Assembly (NCBI GenBank): GCA_002685455.1
Contig: NYXF01000026.1
Location: 1 to 17,856 of the forward strand
Direction: 5' to 3'
DNA from: Porticoccus sp.
Lineage (GTDB): Bacteria; Pseudomonadota; Gammaproteobacteria; Pseudomonadales; Porticoccaceae
DNA length: 17,856 nucleotides
In this document: positions 8,000 to 16,246 of the stretch, in pieces
Position numbering within the stretch: position 1 is the first letter of the stretch
Layout: each line of letters begins with the position of its first letter
Notes under the pieces: generated by a model
Database searches by the model: none
What the model was told of the DNA's origin: nothing
What the model saw: only the letters and a program-made list of their open reading frames with translations
Translations under genes and position numbers: made by a program

Positions 8000-9139
8000 A
8001 TGTCCTCTTTAAAAGACAAACCTCTTAAAAAATGCCATACAGATAAACGAAAAATGATAGATGATATTCATAGTGAAATCATACAGAATTTAGATGAATC
8101 AGAAATAAATAGTTATTATCTTGATAATGGTGTTATATTAGATAAATATTATTCAGGAGATGGAGAAATAGATATTAATACTCGTGAAAATAATAGTGGA
8201 ATTTTATCGTTTTTTAAAAAAGAAGAAAGAGATGTAAAAGAAAATGAAGTTGCAAATGGAGTGGCAAATAAAGTGGCAAATAAAGTAGCAAATAAAGTGG
8301 CAAATAAAGTGGCAAATGGAGTGGCAAATGGAGTGGCAAATGAAGTGGCAAATGAAGTGGCAAATGGAGTGGCAAATGAAGTTGCGAATGAAGTGGCAAA
8401 TGATAAAATAAATAAAAAAGAAGCAATGAATGAGTATATGTGTAATATAAATGATAATATACAAAATGAAAAATATTCAAATATATCATATGATAAGTGT
8501 AAATTATGCGGTGGTCAAACACATTTATGTGATGTAAAATCTGAGTTAGTTTGTTCGCAATGTGGTTCTTTATCAGATATTATCATTGTTACTGAAAAAA
8601 GTTCTTATTCAGACCCTCCAAGAGAAGTATCTTATTTTTCATATAAACGTATCAATCATTTCAATGAATGGTTAGCACAGTTTCAAGCAAAAGAAAAAAC
8701 TGAGTTACCTAAAAATATTTATCATGATATTATTAATGAATTAAATAAAAATTCTTATATGGATTTATCAAAATTAAAATATAAAGATGTAAGAAAAATA
8801 TTAAAAAAATTAAATTACAATAAATATTATGAAAATATTCCTCATATTATATCAGTAATTACAAATAAAAGAGCTCCTACATTAGATAGAAAAACTGAAG
8901 AAGTTTTACGTTCTCTTTTTAAAGAAATTCAAATACCTTTTATGAATAATTGTCCTCCAAGTCGTAAAAATTTTTTATCATATAGTTATGTTCTTCATAA
9001 ATTTTGTGAGCTTTTAGAATTTGATCATTTATTAGAATATTTTCCATTATTAAAAAGCAGAGAAAAATTACATACACAAGATTTAATTTGGGAAAAGATA
9101 TGTAAAGATTTAAAATGGCAATTTATACCCAGTTTATAA
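8000..9139 (+). CDS. VLTF3: VLTF3-like late transcription factor
   Basis: This gene encodes 379 aa, a homologue of poxvirus late transcription factor 3 (A2-like), conserved across Nucleocytoviricota, where it is expected to direct late promoter use by the viral RNA polymerase. Residues 1-80 are polar. Residues 84-135 are thirteen VANx repeats. A zinc ribbon follows: C167-x2-C170 and C185-x2-C188 (CKLCGG...VCSQCGS). The core of the family is then visible: REVSYFSYKRINHFNEWLAQ, the helical KYKDVRKILKKLNYNKYYEN, ITNKRAPTLD, and a C-terminal FLSYSYVLHKFCELL followed by the final conserved FPLLKSREKLHTQDLIWEKI. All cysteines of the zinc ribbon are present. The repeat insert between N-terminus and zinc ribbon is unusual. 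The ATG follows ttaaattagg. Confidence 0.95.
   Translation: MSSLKDKPLKKCHTDKRKMIDDIHSEIIQNLDESEINSYYLDNGVILDKYYSGDGEIDINTRENNSGILSFFKKEERDVKENEVANGVANKVANKVANKVANKVANGVANGVANEVANEVANGVANEVANEVANDKINKKEAMNEYMCNINDNIQNEKYSNISYDKCKLCGGQTHLCDVKSELVCSQCGSLSDIIIVTEKSSYSDPPREVSYFSYKRINHFNEWLAQFQAKEKTELPKNIYHDIINELNKNSYMDLSKLKYKDVRKILKKLNYNKYYENIPHIISVITNKRAPTLDRKTEEVLRSLFKEIQIPFMNNCPPSRKNFLSYSYVLHKFCELLEFDHLLEYFPLLKSREKLHTQDLIWEKICKDLKWQFIPSL
8249..8404 (+). repeat. 12-bp in-frame tandem repeat (VANx x13)
   Basis: Thirteen 12-bp units (gtggcaaatNNN) encode VAN plus G, K, E or D, inside the VLTF3-like gene upstream of its zinc ribbon. The variable fourth codon alternates among gga, aaa, gaa and gat, which differ by one or two bases, while the first three codons are almost invariant. 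Confidence 0.95.
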
Positions 9140-9150
9140 AATTAATTTAT

Positions 9151-9167
9151 ATTTATATATTATAAAT
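9151..9167 (+). promoter_or_regulatory. TATTATAA-type element next to a start codon
   Basis: The 17 bp directly before the ATG at 9168 are atttata-tat-tataaat, a perfect 7-bp dyad. It contains the tattataaa element that recurs next to the ATGs at 10779, 11814 and 17232. It could be a promoter with a very short leader or, as a hairpin, the 3'-end signal of the VLTF3-like gene ending at 9139. Confidence 0.4.
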
Positions 9168-10754
<1,587 letters not shown>

Positions 10755-10778
10755 TTTTTTTAAATGAATTATATTATA

Positions 10779-11162
10779 ATGAATAGGAATACTTTTTTGA
10801 GTATGTTACTTCTCGTGATATTTTTTATCATAAGAATGACTTGTAAATTTATTGTTGATGATGATTTAGACAATTTTGTGATTCATCATACACCATTTGA
10901 CAATATTGGACGTGAAATAATTGAAAACGGATTGTCTTTATCTTTATCTTTCTTTGCTGTGGGTATTATTCATAAATATGGTTTAGAAGATTTTACAATG
11001 AATACGAATCCTTATTTAGAATTTTTTAGTATTCTATTAGGAACAATAATCATGTTGATTTTATATGAATTGTATAAAAAGGGTGAATTTAAAAATATTA
11101 AGATAGTCAGAAAAGACAGAGATTTAGATAAAGATCATGTTGTAGATTTATCGGTGAATTAA
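10779..11162 (+). CDS. Small membrane protein, paralogue of the next gene (copy 1)
   Basis: From the ATG at 10779 this encodes 127 aa. It has an N-terminal hydrophobic segment (FLSMLLLVIFFIIRMTC), a central hydrophobic region (LSLSLSFFAVGIIHKY) and a third near the C-terminus (FFSILLGTIIMLILYELY), then a charged tail RKDRDLDKDHVVDLSVN. It is paralogous to the following gene: the pattern D-x-LD-x-F-x-I-x2-T, the later IIHKY and the SILLG...Y-x2-Y align, although the bodies are strongly diverged. Similar three-TM proteins occur in other giant viruses; function is unknown. An in-frame ATG at 10764 would add five residues. I prefer 10779 because the element tatattata directly precedes it and its N-terminus aligns with the paralogue. 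Confidence 0.82.
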   Translation: MNRNTFLSMLLLVIFFIIRMTCKFIVDDDLDNFVIHHTPFDNIGREIIENGLSLSLSFFAVGIIHKYGLEDFTMNTNPYLEFFSILLGTIIMLILYELYKKGEFKNIKIVRKDRDLDKDHVVDLSVN

Positions 11163-11180
11163 ATTAATATATATAATATA

Positions 11181-11558
11181 ATGAAATATATATTTTTAAG
11201 CTTTATAACGATGATAATATTTGGGATAATAGATTCATTAATATTCCTTTTTGCCGAAGAAAAATTAGATGGATTTCTTATTTCTTATACTGAATTAAAT
11301 GGTATTGAAAGACCAATTTTACTAGGTGGTATTTCAGCTTCTGTAGCTATATTGATATCGGATTTACTCCATGATAATATAATACATAAATATGATATAT
11401 TAAAACACCCTATAATTGATAGTATTTCTATCTTGTTAGGTGCGATTTTAGTTATATATTTTTATAGAATTTACGGGGTATATTTTAATATTAGTGTATC
11501 AACTAGAAAAGACAGAGATTTAGATAAAGATCATGTTGTAGATTTACCGGTGAATTAA
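11181..11558 (+). CDS. Small membrane protein, paralogue of the previous gene (copy 2)
   Basis: This gene encodes 125 aa with three to four hydrophobic segments: FLSFITMIIFGIIDSLIFLF, a central one through ISASVAILISDLL, and SILLGAILVIYFYRIYG. It ends in the charged tail RKDRDLDKDHVVDLPVN, nearly identical to that of the preceding gene. The form FGIIDSLIFL, then LLGGISAS, then KHPIIDSISILLG recalls a family of small giant-virus membrane proteins of unknown function. The gap to copy 1 is 18 bp. Its stop overlaps by 4 bp the convergent gene at 11555-11743. The gene is solid, the function is not known. Confidence 0.85.
   Translation: MKYIFLSFITMIIFGIIDSLIFLFAEEKLDGFLISYTELNGIERPILLGGISASVAILISDLLHDNIIHKYDILKHPIIDSISILLGAILVIYFYRIYGVYFNISVSTRKDRDLDKDHVVDLPVN
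11505..11558 (+). repeat. 54-bp near-identical gene end (partner at 11109-11162)
   Basis: The last 54 bp of this gene, from agaaaagaca to the TAA, match the last 54 bp of the upstream paralogue (11109-11162) at every position except one (ccggtg versus tcggtg, P versus S). The rest of the two genes is only weakly similar. Confidence 0.95.
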
Positions 11559-11743
11559 TGTTTTTCTTTTTCTACAATAACATTTGGTGAACAGATATCA
11601 ATTAAAGCAAAAGTTGAAGCAGATATTAATCCTACATAGATCGCATGTTCTTTTAATACACCGCATGTTGGAATTACTTTAGTAGCAGTTGCTGTAACTA
11701 AAAATAATATTAAATATTTTATAAAATTATTAATTTGAATCAT
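11555..11743 (-). CDS. Small conserved membrane protein
   Basis: This gene encodes 62 aa. It has an N-terminal hydrophobic segment (IKYLILFLVTATATKVIP) and a second one (AIYVGLISASTFALIDI), followed by the short tail CSPNVIVEKEKH. The arrangement ...T-x2-K-x-IPTCG... then ISASTFALID-x2-SP is one I recognise from tiny two-TM proteins shared by many Nucleocytoviricota (ending AAtFAiLD-x2-sPs); their function is unknown, and some are virion-associated. The start is followed upstream (minus strand) by ttataaatttataataa, matching the AT-rich element seen before other genes. It converges on the gene ending at 11558 (4-bp overlap) and is divergent from the DUF5832-like gene. Confidence 0.8.
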   Translation of the reverse strand: MIQINNFIKYLILFLVTATATKVIPTCGVLKEHAIYVGLISASTFALIDICSPNVIVEKEKH

Positions 11744-11813
11744 TTATTATAAATTTATAAAATTAATTTGTTTAAAATCATTTAAAAAAGTATTTCTTAC
11801 CATATATTATAAA
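11744..11813. promoter_or_regulatory. Divergent promoter region
   Basis: These 70 bp lie between two divergent starts. Both ends carry a TATAA-like element against the ATG: atattataaa before 11814 on the plus strand and ttataataa before 11743 on the minus strand. The central part contains tttaaaa stretches on both strands. The spacing leaves almost no 5' leader if these elements are promoters. Confidence 0.5.
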
Positions 11814-12605
11814 ATGAGTGATAGTGTTACAAAAGAAAAACCTGATTATCTTGAGGTTGACGAAGCAATTCCAGGTCAAAACTATGTATGTCTTTCTTTC
11901 TTATCACCGGAGTCTTTGATGCAGAATAAGGAAGCATTTAAATGCACTAAGTTTTTACAGTCTTATTGTAAGGAACAAAAACTTAAGTTTGAAGAAGTAT
12001 ATGGTAAATATCAGGATTTTGTTTATAAATATGAAGATAAATTACAGAGAGATTTTGATGAACAAAATGAATTTCAAACTTCAATGAGGGGTCTTAAGGT
12101 AAGAGGTGTATTTGATACAAGACAGGCTGCTGAGGATAGAGCAAAGAAACTTTCTCTAAGAGACAGCGCTTTTCATACATTTGTAGGACAGGTTGGATAT
12201 TGGTTACCATGGGATCCCAATGCGGATAAGGTAGCGGATGAAGTATTCCAGGATAGTCAGTTGAATGACATGATGGAAAAATATCAGGAGAATAATATTA
12301 ATCGCGATATTTTCTATGAAGAACAAAAGAGAGAGAAGGTGAAGGCTGCTCAAGAGGAGGTTCGAAAGGCAAAAGAAGAGGAAGCCGCAAAGAAAAAACT
12401 CGAAGAAAAGGATGCTTCAGAAGAATATCCTATTGATGATCCATTGCCTGAAGAACCTGTTAATGAAGGTACTACAATTGAAGAAGTAGTTGAGGAAGTA
12501 GTTGAGGAAGTAGTTGAAGTTAAGAACGGTTCAGAAGTATCTGAAGATATTAAGGATTCATTAGAAAGCGATGATCCGTGGATGCAACGCAAGAAGGGTA
12601 ACTAA
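11814..12605 (+). CDS. DUF5832-like conserved giant-virus protein
   Basis: This gene encodes 263 aa. The N-terminal half has the family signature I know as DUF5832: DEAIPGQNYVCLSFLSPE at 16-33, then KVRGVFDTRQAAEDRAKKL at 95-113 and HTFVGQVGYWLPWDP at 121-135. A polar helix with NxxxDxFYEEQK at about 158-170 follows. The C-terminus (about 170-263) is a charged coiled coil (EEVRKAKEEEAAKKKLEEK), then an acidic, proline-containing stretch with an EEVV repeat and the end DDPWMQRKKGN. The protein family is conserved across Nucleocytoviricota and reported as virion-associated in some viruses, but its function is not established. Codon use is somewhat less A/T-biased than in flanking genes, consistent with a highly expressed product. 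The ATG follows tattataaa. Confidence 0.9.
   Translation: MSDSVTKEKPDYLEVDEAIPGQNYVCLSFLSPESLMQNKEAFKCTKFLQSYCKEQKLKFEEVYGKYQDFVYKYEDKLQRDFDEQNEFQTSMRGLKVRGVFDTRQAAEDRAKKLSLRDSAFHTFVGQVGYWLPWDPNADKVADEVFQDSQLNDMMEKYQENNINRDIFYEEQKREKVKAAQEEVRKAKEEEAAKKKLEEKDASEEYPIDDPLPEEPVNEGTTIEEVVEEVVEEVVEVKNGSEVSEDIKDSLESDDPWMQRKKGN
12480..12521 (+). repeat. 12-bp in-frame tandem repeat (EEVV x3)
   Basis: Three copies of gaagaagtagtt-like 12-bp units encode EEVV three times plus EV, in the acidic C-terminal part of the DUF5832-like gene. The units differ only by gag/gaa changes. Confidence 0.9.
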
Positions 12606-12658
12606 GAAACTTAAGTAATGGAGAATAAATATAAATAATTTTTATACTATAATTTAAT

Positions 12659-12961
12659 ATGAAATCAGTGATAACATTGTTTTGTATTTTTGGTTTATGT
12701 GTTTTTATGTATGGTTACATAAGAATGTATCAGATAAATAAAGATTATCCTAATTCTTGTAAGATATTATATATACCAAGATATGATAATCCTGTAGAAA
12801 ATAGATTACCTCATATGGAGGTAATAGATCATGAAGAGCATGATAGTAAATTTAGGTTAGCACAATTTAGTACTTTACCTCAAGGTATTTCTGAGATAGA
12901 ATCATTAATTCCTTCATTAAATAGAAGACATGATAGTGTAAATATGGTTGAATTAAGATAA
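12659..12961 (+). CDS. Small N-terminally anchored membrane protein
   Basis: This gene encodes 100 aa. One strong hydrophobic segment lies at 4-21 (VITLFCIFGLCVFMYGYI), followed by a soluble part with SCKILYIPRYDN (about 33-44) and a polar C-terminus. The form hydrophobic segment, G-Y-x-x-x-x, a short linker with Cys, and then I-x-Y/V-x-PR is shared with the 50-aa product encoded just downstream (12990-13142) and, by recollection, with small membrane proteins in other giant viruses that have a C-P...YIPR element. The function is unknown. The gene sits on the plus strand 53 bp after the DUF5832-like gene. Confidence 0.72.
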   Translation: MKSVITLFCIFGLCVFMYGYIRMYQINKDYPNSCKILYIPRYDNPVENRLPHMEVIDHEEHDSKFRLAQFSTLPQGISEIESLIPSLNRRHDSVNMVELR

Positions 12962-12969
12962 TTAAAAAA

Positions 12970-12989
12970 AATATAAGATAATTTATATT
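12970..12989. terminator. Intergenic hairpin between two small genes
   Basis: A perfect 7-bp inverted repeat, aatataa and ttatatt, with a 6-nt loop (gataat), follows the stop at 12961 and abuts the ATG at 12990. It may end the upstream transcript or act as a promoter element for the small gene behind it. Confidence 0.4.
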
Positions 12990-13142
12990 ATGAAATTAAG
13001 TCTTTTATTATTTATAATTGGTGTTTTATTTATTACAGCAGGATATACAAATCAAATAGATAATGGTTGTAAAAGAGGCACTGAAGTAAGAATAGTTCCA
13101 AGAAATATTTATGATCAGATTATTTCTGATTCAACTTTATAA
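12990..13142 (+). CDS. 50-aa membrane protein, relative of the preceding gene
   Basis: This short gene encodes 50 aa. It has a hydrophobic segment at 2-19 (KLSLLLFIIGVLFITAGY), followed by TNQIDNGCKRGTEVRIVPRN and a polar tail ending ISDSTL. Like the 100-aa product before it, it has a TM segment ending in G-Y, then a Cys and an I-x-PR element, so the two may be tandem relatives. Size and pattern recall small giant-virus membrane proteins with a CP...RYIPR-type element. The stop at 13140-13142 is only 8 bp from the 3' end of RPB5 on the other strand. Confidence is moderate because the gene is short, but the coding pattern and the lack of stops in this frame favour it. Confidence 0.65.
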   Translation: MKLSLLLFIIGVLFITAGYTNQIDNGCKRGTEVRIVPRNIYDQIISDSTL

Positions 13143-13150
13143 ATTCTATC

Positions 13151-13915
13151 TTACTTACAAACTCTGTAATAAACTACATCTCCAGCAGATTGTGTAACTC
13201 TTGTAATTTCACAAATGTCTCCCGGTGCTAAACGCAATCTCTTTGCCATCGCATCTGTGCGCAATATAATTGGCAACTGATCAATTCTACAATTACACTT
13301 TTCAAGAATATTATCTATTGTTGGTTTATCGCGAATAACAACATGTTTAGGAACTTGAATATGTTTCGTAATATCCACTGATAAACCATCTAAATGATAG
13401 ACATGAATATTTCTAAAATGACTAATATTAAATTTATTTTCACCTAAAGATTCATTTTCATTTTGTATTGTTTCACTTAAACCTAATGTAGATAATTCTT
13501 GTTGACCTAATATATATAAATTCTCAATTGCTATCTGTAAATTTTCAGGTATTTGATTATATAGTATTACTATTAAACTATCTTCAGGTTGAATATCTCC
13601 TTCTTTATATAATGAATTTAATTTTTCACCACATGTTTTTGTAATTTTTACTGCTGGGGAACCTAGTTCTGGAAAATTGTAATAAATTACATGTAATCTG
13701 TGACTTTGTATTTTTTTATGATATACGGTAAAATTACATGCTGATGCATTCCCAAAATAAATATCAGAGCTAGATGGTTTATTTGTTCTATAAAGTTTTT
13801 CTATTTCGATATCACTATAATCTTTAATAGAATCTGTATTCCATTCTTCATTTAAATACTTTTTTAGAGTATAACGACTCCTATTAATTTTACTAATGGT
13901 GCTATTACTATTCAT
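13151..13915 (-). CDS. RPB5: DNA-directed RNA polymerase subunit 5 (RPB5)
   Basis: This gene encodes 254 aa, the RPB5 subunit of the virus-encoded multisubunit RNA polymerase. In eukaryotic and archaeal polymerases it lies at the jaw and contacts downstream DNA. The C-terminal domain (about 185-254) is diagnostic: HIQVPKHVVI, then NCRIDQLPIIL, then RLRLAPGDICEITRVT and GDVVYYRVCK. This matches the V-P-x-H-x-V, QLP-x-I, G-x3-I-x-R and YR-x-V pattern of eukaryotic RPB5 and archaeal RpoH. The N-terminal region (about 15-175) should be the jaw domain but is highly diverged. Eukaryotic RPB5 is about 210-215 aa, so this protein is some 40 aa longer, mostly in the N-terminal and middle part. It is divergent from the BCS1-like ATPase over 78 bp. 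Confidence 0.95.
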   Translation of the reverse strand: MNSNSTISKINRSRYTLKKYLNEEWNTDSIKDYSDIEIEKLYRTNKPSSSDIYFGNASACNFTVYHKKIQSHRLHVIYYNFPELGSPAVKITKTCGEKLNSLYKEGDIQPEDSLIVILYNQIPENLQIAIENLYILGQQELSTLGLSETIQNENESLGENKFNISHFRNIHVYHLDGLSVDITKHIQVPKHVVIRDKPTIDNILEKCNCRIDQLPIILRTDAMAKRLRLAPGDICEITRVTQSAGDVVYYRVCK

Positions 13916-13993
13916 TCTTATTTAATAGTATATTAAATAATATTTTTTAAATCAAATTTTATTTAAAGTTATTTAATCAATTATTATTAAATA
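13916..13993. promoter_or_regulatory. Divergent promoter region with 8-bp dyad
   Basis: These 78 bp, almost pure A/T, separate RPB5 from the BCS1-like gene. Close to the RPB5 start is the dyad tatttaat-agtat-attaaata (13919-13939). Two further tttaaa/ttaaat runs occur. The transcription starts cannot be placed from sequence alone. Confidence 0.5.
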
Positions 13994-15316
13994 ATGGAAT
14001 ATACACAGAAAGCTACTGCTCTATCATTACTTGTTGGGTGTGGATATTATATTTATAAAAATACGTTAAGTGAAAAAAAACAAAAGATGATAATGTTTAA
14101 TAATTGGCCCTTCCATGATGAAGTTTTAAGATATATTTGTATGAAATATGGTGATGAAATAGATTCATTTAATTACAGTGTTGAAAAGATTTTTCATTTT
14201 AATGAATGGCGATTCAGAAGAAAAGAGAAACCAGTTGAATTAAAAATTAACATGCCAAATGAATGTGATATGACTATTGTATATAAAGATACACCTATTA
14301 GAGTGAAATTTAATATGGTTTTAGATGATAAGAATGTTCCTTATAAGCTTATGTCTCAACATGATTGTTGTATGGATGAAGAAATAGTTACGAAGCTAGA
14401 ACTAATTGCAGATAGCAAAGAAATTTTGACTCAATTTGCCGATGAAGCAATGGAGTGGTGTAAAAATGAAAAAAAGAAAATAAAAATGAACTCTAAAGAA
14501 ACAATGAATATTTATTATTATAAGAAGGACTATTGGGCTTTATTGTCTAAATCACCTAAAAGACCTTTATCTACGGTTTATCTAAAAGAAAATATGTTAG
14601 ATGGTATAGTAGATAAAACAAAGAAATTTTTTTCAGATGAAACTCGAAATGTTTATTTATCATTCGGTATTCCCTATAAGAGTGTTCAATTAATTCATGG
14701 TCCTCCTGGAACAGGTAAAACAAGTTTAATAAAATCAATCGCTTCTCATTTAGATTGTGATTTATATATTTTACCGATTAGTAAAGATATGTTAGATACA
14801 AATTTAGTAGATGCTTTTTCTTATATTAGTGATAATGAAGACAAAGAAAGAATTATCGTGATTGAAGATATTGATACACTATTTGATGGCGAAAGAAAAG
14901 AAGGTGATGATCATAATGGAATTACATTACAAGCTTTTTTAAATTGTTTAGATGGTTTTACTTGTGTTGAGGGAACAATGTTATTTTTAACAGCGAATAA
15001 GCCAGAAGTATTAGATTTTGCGATGATTCGTTCTTGTAGGATTGATAATAAGATAGAATTAGATTATGCTGATAAATATCAAACCGAAAAAATGTTTAAT
15101 AATTTTTTACACGATCAAAAAGATAAATTTAAGGAATTTTATAAGGAGATATCTCATAAGAAGTTTACAACAGCTATGTTACAAGAGTTTTTATTTTATA
15201 ATAGAGAACATGATAATATTATGGAATTAATGGATGAATTTATTAGTATTATAGACAAAAATGATCCTAAGAACTTTGAAGTTGTTAAAGAAGAAAATAA
15301 GAATTTTTACAGTTAA
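13994..15316 (+). CDS. BCS1-like AAA+ ATPase with N-terminal membrane segment
   Basis: This gene encodes 440 aa. Residues 6-22 (KATALSLLVGCGYYIYK) form a short hydrophobic segment, suggesting membrane anchoring. A poorly conserved region (23-215) precedes the AAA+ core. The core has Walker A GPPGTGKT at 236-243, Walker B VIEDID at 289-294 (catalytic E291, D292), sensor 1 N335 in LTANKPE, and the arginine-containing MIRSCRIDNKIEL at 344-356. The R-x2-R-I/V-D-x-K-I-E/D form is typical of the BCS1 branch. Cellular BCS1 sits in the mitochondrial inner membrane and translocates folded Rieske protein. The viral members share the ATPase but not necessarily that role; folded-protein translocation or complex remodelling is an inference. 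The C-terminal part (355-440) is helical. All catalytic residues are intact. Confidence 0.92.
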   Translation: MEYTQKATALSLLVGCGYYIYKNTLSEKKQKMIMFNNWPFHDEVLRYICMKYGDEIDSFNYSVEKIFHFNEWRFRRKEKPVELKINMPNECDMTIVYKDTPIRVKFNMVLDDKNVPYKLMSQHDCCMDEEIVTKLELIADSKEILTQFADEAMEWCKNEKKKIKMNSKETMNIYYYKKDYWALLSKSPKRPLSTVYLKENMLDGIVDKTKKFFSDETRNVYLSFGIPYKSVQLIHGPPGTGKTSLIKSIASHLDCDLYILPISKDMLDTNLVDAFSYISDNEDKERIIVIEDIDTLFDGERKEGDDHNGITLQAFLNCLDGFTCVEGTMLFLTANKPEVLDFAMIRSCRIDNKIELDYADKYQTEKMFNNFLHDQKDKFKEFYKEISHKKFTTAMLQEFLFYNREHDNIMELMDEFISIIDKNDPKNFEVVKEENKNFYS

Positions 15317-15343
15317 AAAAAATAGTTAAATTTGATTATGTTC

Positions 15344-15363
15344 TTAGATTAAAAACAATCTAA
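15344..15363. terminator. Intergenic hairpin after the BCS1-like gene
   Basis: A perfect 7-bp inverted repeat (ttagatt / aatctaa) with a 6-nt loop (aaaaac) lies 27 bp behind the stop of the BCS1-like gene and 18 bp before the next ATG. It matches the kind of palindrome that marks mRNA 3' ends in Mimivirus. Confidence 0.5.
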
Positions 15364-15381
15364 AAGAAAATATAGTCATTA

Positions 15382-15906
15382 ATGGATTTTCAATTAGTTC
15401 CGATTTGTTCTGAAGTTGATCATGAGATAGAATATAATTATAAAGAAGGGCAAAAATGTGATATATGTAGTAAGCATGATATTAGTTATCAGTGCATCAA
15501 TTGTGAGTATGGTAGATGTAGTAAGTGTCATAGAGATATTTTAGCTTCTGAAGAAATATCTGAAAGATTAAGAAAAGAAAAGATAAAAAATAGTATTAAA
15601 CTAGCTGAATTGAAACTAAAAGAGGACGGATTAACACAATGGACTGTTATGGTAAGTAATGGTGAAATATGTTATATCAATAAATTAATGCGGACATATT
15701 CATTTGATTATCCTTATACACCTCCACCACCAGAAGATTCACCTATATATATTGATATATCTCCTAAAGATAATTGTACCCCTGATGAAGGTAACTGTAT
15801 CTCAGATGAAGGTAACTATATCCCTTCTGAATATATTAATCAAGCACATCATATAAGATGCAACCTAACTAATATATATAACTATTTGAAGAATTTAATA
15901 TCTTAA
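15382..15906 (+). CDS. Zinc-cluster protein with WW-like segment
   Basis: This gene encodes 174 aa. The N-terminal third has a cysteine cluster, C26-x2-C29-x8-C38-x2-C41-x4-C46-x2-C49-H50, resembling ZZ/DC1/B-box-type cross-braced zinc folds, but no exact family can be named. A helical linker (about 55-82) leads to TQWTVMVSNGEICYINK (85-101), with P111 ending the segment YSFDYP. This has the outline of a WW domain (W, then G-x2-Y/C-Y-x-N, then aromatic-x2-P), with the second tryptophan replaced by phenylalanine. PPPPE and an imperfect DEGNC/DEGNY repeat follow. Such modules mediate protein-protein contacts, and a ubiquitin- or host-interaction role is a guess. The 3' end overlaps the convergent gene by 4 bp. 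Confidence 0.8.
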   Translation: MDFQLVPICSEVDHEIEYNYKEGQKCDICSKHDISYQCINCEYGRCSKCHRDILASEEISERLRKEKIKNSIKLAELKLKEDGLTQWTVMVSNGEICYINKLMRTYSFDYPYTPPPPEDSPIYIDISPKDNCTPDEGNCISDEGNYIPSEYINQAHHIRCNLTNIYNYLKNLIS

Positions 15907-16214
15907 ACTTGTATTAAAAAAACACTGTTTAAATCTAAATCCTGAATAAAAAATAATTTTTTATCTTCGCAGATATTATTTTTTAAATTCTTTACACTAT
16001 CTTTTACGAGTATTTCACACATCATTTCATCATTCATGAATTGAACATCCATTTTATTTTGTTCTTGAGAACATTGGAATACCATTATACCCTTATCTAA
16101 TCCTGGATTATTATACATACCTTCATCATATATTTTACATAATTGCTCCATATTACCATGAATAAATTTCATAATATAATCAGGAGCTGAATCTACATTT
16201 TGTATGCTACTCAT
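15903..16214 (-). CDS. Hypothetical protein
   Basis: This gene encodes 103 aa and I do not recognise it. The protein is soluble, with mixed composition. It has a central segment DKGIMVFQCSQEQNKMDVQF at about 40-59 (hydrophobic strand, then KMDVQF), EILVKDSVKNL, and a strand-rich C-terminus (KLFFIQDLDLNSVFLIQV). No signal peptide, TM segment or enzyme motif is seen. It is upstream of the RING gene on the same strand (32-bp gap) and converges on the zinc-cluster gene with a 4-bp overlap. The open frame, ATG position and tight packing support a real gene. Function is unknown. Confidence 0.75.
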   Translation of the reverse strand: MSSIQNVDSAPDYIMKFIHGNMEQLCKIYDEGMYNNPGLDKGIMVFQCSQEQNKMDVQFMNDEMMCEILVKDSVKNLKNNICEDKKLFFIQDLDLNSVFLIQV

Positions 16215-16246
16215 TTTAATTATAAGAATTTATTATTATCTATTTT

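Noticed and set aside
8204..8522. Two minus-strand open frames rich in CHFI or LPLH repeats
   Set aside because: They are reverse-strand readings of the VANx tandem repeat in the VLTF3-like gene; the repeat keeps any frame open.
12350..12592. Serine-rich minus-strand frame of 80 aa
   Set aside because: It is the complement of the Glu/Lys-rich tail of the DUF5832-like gene, with no independent support.
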